A DNA stretch of 64,000 nt from Ophioderma brevispina (taxonomy: Eukaryota > Echinodermata > Ophiuroidea > Amphilepidida > Ophiodermatidae). Numbering within the stretch: position 1 is the stretch's first letter; every line of letters starts with the position of its first letter. Where the stretch lies: assembly GCA_023653785.1 (NCBI GenBank), contig JAMKCH010088446.1, positions 62,001 through 126,000 on the forward strand, written 5' to 3'. Shown one piece after another: positions 58,769-64,000 of the stretch. The notes under the pieces were generated by a model. That model had not been told where the DNA came from. It worked only from the letters and a program-made list of their open reading frames with translations, and made no database searches. Both the position numbers and the translations under genes were made by a program.

Positions 58769-59114
58769 AACACTATCAGTGATTCACTCGAAAGAGTCAA
58801 AATATTTGACAATTTGCAGGAATAGCTTAACATCTCTAGGACTCCATATAGGTTAATTTTTTTTGCAACTGAAAGGTGACAAAAAAAAAGAAAGCAGGGC
58901 TCAGTTTTGAAAGAGATGAGTCACCCATTCAATTACGTGTTGCACGAAAGGACCATACAGACCAGTAATGACTAAAATATTCGATATTGTCCTTATAGGC
59001 TGGTTTCAGTTTTGCCACATGTAGGGTAAGTAGATACACATACTTGTTACAGACATGCACAACTCTGATTGGTGATATGTTTGGATTTCAGATTAGCAAA
59101 TCACTGATAGTGCT
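58769..59114 (+). mobile_element. TTAA MITE family F, copy 2
   Basis: This is a 346-bp element between TTAA at 58765-58768 and 59115-59118. The ends are AACACTATCAGTGATTCA and (reverse complement) AGCACTATCAGTGATTTG. It is the same length as, and collinear with, the copy at 37334-37679. Confidence 0.85.
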
Positions 59115-59118
59115 TTAA

Positions 59119-59789
59119 GTATTATAAAGTTTCATCTGATGGCCTTCACCCCAAAACCCCCATTGTAAAATTTCACGTTGAGGTGTTAGCCTGCACCTGA
59201 AAGGAACTAAGTCTAAAAATATTGTTTTTGTTGTATATGTGACATTTTGTGTGTTTGTGTGTAAATCAGTAATTTGTGATAAACACTACTTGGGAGTGGT
59301 TCTTATCCAACTGAATGCAAAGAAGATTCCCATCAGAGTGGTTCAAATTTCCTGTAAACCCTTGCGAGAGTGGCCTGTAACTTATTATTATTATGTTATT
59401 ATTGCCTAAAGGTTCTCAGGTCACTGCAAAATTAACTTTAAAAGGACAATTTTTTGATTGTAAATTGAGGGAAAGGCTTGGGAAATTACCAAACTGTTTA
59501 ACTGGTTTTTTGTGCTCAAACTATCCATTTCAGCAACAGATTTTTTTGCTGGAAATATATCACAGGTGGGGGAGAGTGGCATGATAGGCACGGTTTTCCA
59601 ATGCTATTTATGACTACATGAAAATGAATGGTGGTCATTCTGAAGAATTAGTTTAAGTTAGAGCATCACAAAAAAGATATACAGAGGAAAAAAATTGAAA
59701 ACTGTTTATTTTGTTAAAAACATACACCAATTTTGATGGCCTGACCAAGATTAGAAATGAATAGTTCGTGATTATCCTGACTTACAGAG
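59119..59789. other. No gene recognised
   Basis: AT-rich, nothing supported. Confidence 0.4.
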
Positions 59790-59793
59790 TTAA

Positions 59794-60156
59794 AGTCTGA
59801 CCAGAGATATTGAAAAAATTATAAATTTTGTTTTATTTATTGAAAAATAGTAACTAGAACTAAAGATAGTCGCTCTCTAAATGCCCAATCCAAGTTGAGG
59901 TGTATTCAAATTTTTTGTTTGCATGCAGTAAACACGTTTATGGTGTATACAGTGCCATAGGATACTGTGGAAACAAATTTCGGATCCGGAAATTTATAAA
60001 ACAAAGTTTGCGATTTTCTATATGAAGGACTTCGATTTGAGCCTAATTATTTCACACAGTGTTTAGATATGGACAAGCATTAGGTATGTTGCAAAAAAAC
60101 ACAAGTGGTTTTTTGAAAATTGAGGGCGCCCTCCTCGGAGAATCTCTGAGTCAGCC
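59794..60156 (-). mobile_element. TTAA MITE family D, copy 2
   Basis: This is a 363-bp element between TTAA at 59790-59793 and 60157-60160, inverted relative to the copy at 42.8 kb. The ends are AGTCTGACCAGAGATATTG and (reverse complement) GGCTGACTCAGAGATTCTC. Confidence 0.85.
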
Positions 60157-60160
60157 TTAA

Positions 60161-60735
60161 GCCTGAAAAGTAGTTATAAAAGTCGAACTTTACAATTTCT
60201 AGCTCCATGATTTACAGTATAGTTTGCTAGACAAACCACATAAAATATGATCATAAATACTTTATGGGGTTTCATTGGGCATTGCAGTGTACTGCGACAT
60301 TAAAATAATCAATATTGCGCAAGGGCTTACTCGTCATCATCAGAAACACGCTTTCAAAATTATCAGCCTCTGGCATAATACTGATAGAAAAAACAGGCTG
60401 AGGATATTGCCACTTGTTATTTCAATAGGAGGACCAACCCTATGGGGTATGCTTTGTACAATGTCACACAGTTTAGTTCTTACTAAACAAATCAATGAAT
60501 GAAACCATGTTTATTGCCAAGCGGAAAAATCATAAAACAAACAAAGAAAAAAACGAATACGATTTTGTTCCAGCTTTCATTGTATGACAAAAAGGTAATC
60601 ATTTCCAATATTATCTAAACAGTTTACATATAATTTATGAAAGTGTGAACTGAAAACTGGAAATATTTATTGGGTGTCACTGCAGTCCCCAAGAGTGGAA
60701 CTTAACAATTTATCATGAATAATAATTGTTAACTA
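60161..60735. other. No gene recognised
   Basis: A 75-codon plus frame at 60275-60502 has no recognisable domain. Confidence 0.35.
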
Positions 60736-60737
60736 TT

Positions 60738-61700
60738 TTATTTATTATAATACTGGTCGTCTGTTCTGTCGGTCTGTCTGACGCGTCATTTTCTCGGAGA
60801 CGTAGGGTTAGCCGGTCCTGAACTTGGTGGGTGGATGCCCCTTGGACCAATGAAAGGACCAAGTTGTATTGGTTAGTGCAACAAAGGTCATCGGGGTCAT
60901 TTGAGGTCAAAATGAGGTCAAAGGACCGCATCTATTTGCTCAGAGACCCAGGGTCACATGCTCCTGAAACTTGGTGGGTGAGTGGCCCCATGACGAACGA
61001 CGACCAGAGGTTAGTGGATAAAAGGTCATGGGGGTCATTTTCCCCAAAAGGTCAAAAGAGGTCAAGGAGGTGGTAAACGTTGGTGTATTGGACATGAAAT
61101 TTGGAGGTGGGGTGATTGTTGATGCCAAATTTTGAAGTCACGAAAAGGTCATTAGGGGGTCATTCAAGGTCAAAGACTATTTTCTTGGCGACTGAGGGTT
61201 GCACGGTCCTGAAACTTGTTGGGTGGCGTGCCACTTGACATTCCGAAGACGAGAGTTTGTATCGGTTAGTGAATCCAAGGCACAGATTATATTTATATCA
61301 CTAGATAGCAAACGCCAGTCAAAAGCCGTACCACTTTCCCGCAGCGCGTACTTATTTCCATAGCGTGTGTACCAATTTATTCATATATTCATGATTTCAT
61401 AGTAGTGGTGTACAAATTTATTCATGTATTAGCGCATTCGCATAAAACGATGTACCGTTCCAGGCCAACAGGTTGAAGGGCATGCGTATGCGAGTGCGAA
61501 TGGATACCGTATAATGAATTTATCATTTTCCAACACGGTTACGGTTGGCCGCCTATTCTTCACGCGGGACCGTCGGCCATCTCTGTTATTAACATCTATG
61601 ATCCAAGGTCTCAGGGGTCATCAAGCAAGGAAAGGAGGTCAAATGGGTGTATAAACGTAGTGTATGAACATGAAACGTGGAGGGTGGGGTAACAAAACGA
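60738..61700 (+). repeat. GGTCA-rich dispersed repeat with internal insertion
   Basis: It starts with GTCTGTTCTGTCGGTCTGTC. Three units of about 120-180 bp follow with TCCTGAACTTGGTGGGTGG, GTATTGGTTAGTG and clustered GGTCAT/AGGTCA words. 61285-61605 interrupts the pattern with unrelated, partly CpG-rich sequence. The GGTCA pattern then resumes (GGTCTCAGGGGTCATCAAG). It shares a block with 12.65-12.85 kb. Confidence 0.6.
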
Positions 61701-61718
61701 TGGTGGGTTTAGGGTTAA

Positions 61719-62197
61719 TACTTTTATATTTGGCCCCCCCGATTTAAAAAATTGAGATTTTGAACATTGTGTGGTAATGTCCTAGAAAACATTCATACAA
61801 ACGGCAAGCTCAAACTGTATATTTTCATAAAAGAAGTGATTATGTAATTTAGAATGGGGAATTTTTCCCAATTGTAATTAACGGCTTAGTGGGAAAACAC
61901 CAAATTTCTGTCAGTTCATTGTGAAAATGACCTCTAACTTGACACATCTGAACCAACGGAACAAGTAATGCAGGAGGCATAATTCCGTTATTTTATATTG
62001 AAAGGACCGCTGAATTATTATCGGGATCCAATATAAATTTATCTTAATTAAAAATTCCTTCTTTTGCAATACATCAACAAATTTGAGCTTTACCATCCAC
62101 AGTTAATAGTTTACTAGCCACTTACCATATGCAACTGTGCAAAATCTTCAAAATATTTGGAAAATTGAGGTGTTTCTTCAAAATGCTATTCTGCTTT
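61719..62197 (+). mobile_element. TTAA MITE family B, copy 4 (eroded)
   Basis: It lies between TTAA at 61715-61718 and 62198-62201. The blocks GGCCCCCCCGATTTAAAAAA, TTGAGATTTTGAACA, ACAGTTAATAGTTTACTAGC, CAACTGTGCAAAATC and TGCTATTCTGCTTT follow the 20.4-kb copy in order. Confidence 0.65.
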
Positions 62198-62201
62198 TTA
62201 A

Positions 62202-63038
62202 GTGTATGTTTATTTTATTGTGACCTTGTGGCTAAATATTGTTGACAATTGGAAAATCAAGATGTCATATAAACTCAATATTACAGATTCTTAACTTGAT
62301 ATTAAAAGTTTGCTGTCAGGCTAAATAACATAATGAATTGTCGTAGATCTGTTGGAATAAATAATAATTTACTCTATTGCTAGCATACCACATACTCTTC
62401 AGACCATGAGGGTCTGTGCATATCATCTAATAACATGTTCATCAGGTAGCTGTGTTTTGAATTTATATCCTTTGAAAAGTGTTTTACCATAGACATTCCA
62501 ATGGAAGCATCAATTGTAAAGATTTAGGGCACTTTATGCATTAACGGCATATCAGATCTTTCTCTTTCCCCATTTGGTTGTAAATGAGTAATTTACTTTC
62601 AGTGTATGGAAAAGATGGGTCTGTCATTATCTAAATGCAACATACATATACTTTTTTTCTATGTATAAGCCTAGTATTTTAAGTTTTTAATTTTTTGAGG
62701 AGCTGAAAAGAATAAATGGTGTTTCATCTGAAAAAGTAGTATGATAAATCATAATGTCAGATAAATCTAAGATTACAGGAAGTTACATGAGCGAATAAAT
62801 CAATTACTATCCAATTATTTATACCCATAAGATAATTTTGGGTGTTGCCAATCAAAAAATAGTGCATGTGTTTTTTCCTTCCGGCATTGACTTTTATGCC
62901 AGATGAAAAGAACTCACTCTAAGGGAGATAAATAGTTCATTAATGTTTGATATAAAGTAAATTCTACATTAGGAACCGTATTTATATGGATAAGCAGATG
63001 AAGAGATATCCTTGACATAAAAATATTAAGATGCAGAT
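62202..63038. other. No gene recognised
   Basis: AT-rich, nothing supported. Confidence 0.4.
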
Positions 63039-63043
63039 ATTAA

Positions 63044-63416
63044 AGGTGCAACGAGAGATTTCAAGGCATCATATTTTGATGTATTCGGTAGTTGGGATTT
63101 CATAGCTTAGACACTAATATAGATTTCTTACTGGTTATTTGGGAATAGAAGGTCTTAAAAGTGAAAACAAAACGGTGATTATGATTTTCTCATATTTCAC
63201 CAAAAAAAATAGGTGGAATCATATTGTTCAATACAAAATTAGAAATTTCCACAATTTGTCTTTCCCTGAACTTTCTAGACCAGCGACTAAAGAAATCACT
63301 ATTTCGTATGTGTGTGTAGCTAATAGTATGTCCGGGTATTTTGGGTAAAGTTTTTGTAATTTGTACTCCTGCCAAACAGCTTGGGTGGAAGGTATATGGA
63401 CCGTTAAGGTGCATCT
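63044..63416 (+). mobile_element. TTAA MITE family A, copy 3 (right half diverged)
   Basis: The left end AGGTGCAACGAGAGATTT follows TTAA at 63040-63043. Similarity to the 16.2-kb copy runs to ACAAAATTAGAAATTT, then is lost. A matching GCATCT-TTAA occurs at 63411-63420. The right half is either replaced or strongly diverged. Confidence 0.6.
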
Positions 63417-63420
63417 TTAA

Positions 63421-63755
63421 AAATTTGTTGGTCCATGATAGATTTAATATCGCTTTCCCTGGGTTGGGGAAGCAAGATCTTGCCCACAGAAACTCTAACT
63501 TTGCATAAAAAAGTAAGCAAAACCTTTCTGTCATGGAAAAGACATGGTTTGTGTATTAAATATATGGTTCGGGGCCACATTCAATTAACACAGTGGTTCA
63601 TGGGAACAGGAAATACACCAAAATAAGAATATAAAATGTTAAAGGGAAGATTAGAATCAAAATTGACTTTCAGCACAAGTTTTTATGTTTACTTTGTACA
63701 AAACTAGCAGGCAACACAGAAGAGGTTATAATTAATCACCAATCTTTGAAAGTCC
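63421..63755. other. Nothing recognised
   Basis: No supported feature. Confidence 0.4.
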
Positions 63756-63757
63756 CT

Positions 63758-63912
63758 AAACCCAAACTCTGATATCCAGGGAGGAACTGAAGGAGTGAGG
63801 GAAGAGGGGAACAAAGAAAAGTCGCAATTCGGGTGGGATTCGAACCTCAGGCCCCAATTGGTCCCAGCCCCATGACCCGGGATAGCACGTTACGGCGGCC
63901 AGCGATTTCCTG
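63758..63912 (-). mobile_element. tRNA-derived SINE (partial)
   Basis: On the minus strand a tRNA-like head (TGGCCGCCGTAACGTGCTAT...) is followed by the B box GGTTCGAATCCC (63834-63845) and a body with CCTCCCTGGATATCAGAG. No target duplication was identified. It lacks a full cloverleaf, so it is not called as a tRNA gene. Confidence 0.6.
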
Positions 63913-64000
63913 CCCATAGGAGTCTGGTTTGATGAGAACCTATTCGGACTTAGTACTTGTCTCAATTACACGTGAGCTTTGGGAGATTTAGTTTGCTAGG

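Noticed and set aside
63830..63910. tRNA gene on the minus strand
   Set aside because: Only the B-box arm is good. The surrounding sequence fits a SINE head.

Overview
The window looks like gene-poor, AT-rich nuclear DNA from a marine deuterostome invertebrate. My best guess is an echinoderm or another ambulacrarian, at moderate confidence. The reasons are abundant GGGTCAAAGGTCA-type dispersed repeats, frequent TAGGCCTA-like words, tRNA-derived SINEs, many short DNA transposons and a Ngaro-type tyrosine-recombinase retrotransposon. I see no bacterial-style genes, rRNA or functional tRNA genes, and no convincing intact host protein-coding gene. The longest open frame (274 codons, minus strand near 34.1-34.9 kb) lies inside a repeat and is not supported as a gene.

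Layout. 0-8 kb: small inverted-repeat elements, a SINE, a GGTCA-rich repeat, a nearly perfect 544-bp tandem duplication, a Tigger/pogo-like MITE, a second GGTCA-rich repeat headed by a hairpin, and hAT-like MITEs. 9.5-13.7 kb: a composite of GGTCA-rich repeats with 208-bp and 129-bp tandem arrays. 14-20.9 kb: a SINE with a 23-bp target duplication, then several MITEs with TTAA target sites. 21-30.6 kb: a decayed 9.2-kb Ngaro retrotransposon on the minus strand. It has split direct repeats, a gag-like part, RT/RNase H, a tyrosine recombinase and an SGNH-hydrolase-like part. It sits inside a TTAA MITE and itself carries a 0.9-kb long-inverted-repeat element. 31-43.8 kb: a possible piggyBac-like relic, a pair of inverted 1.1-kb TTAA elements, a 985-bp element with perfect 31-bp ends whose unoccupied target is visible in a neighbouring 85-bp tandem array, and a 200-bp hairpin MITE. 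44-45.3 kb: a decayed LINE 3' end. 48.8-64 kb: more TTAA MITEs, a 178-bp palindrome, an hAT MITE with an 8-bp target duplication, GGTCA repeats and a terminal SINE.

The unifying pattern is about fifteen copies from seven sequence families of short elements that all end at TTAA. They have different terminal repeats, which suggests one TTAA-specific transposition activity shared by many non-autonomous families. The nesting (MITE, then Ngaro in the MITE, then a long-TIR element in the Ngaro; and a TTAA MITE inside the 985-bp element) gives a relative insertion history. Boundaries without clear target duplications are accurate to a few tens of bases. All family assignments come from reading the sequence and remembered family features, not from searches.
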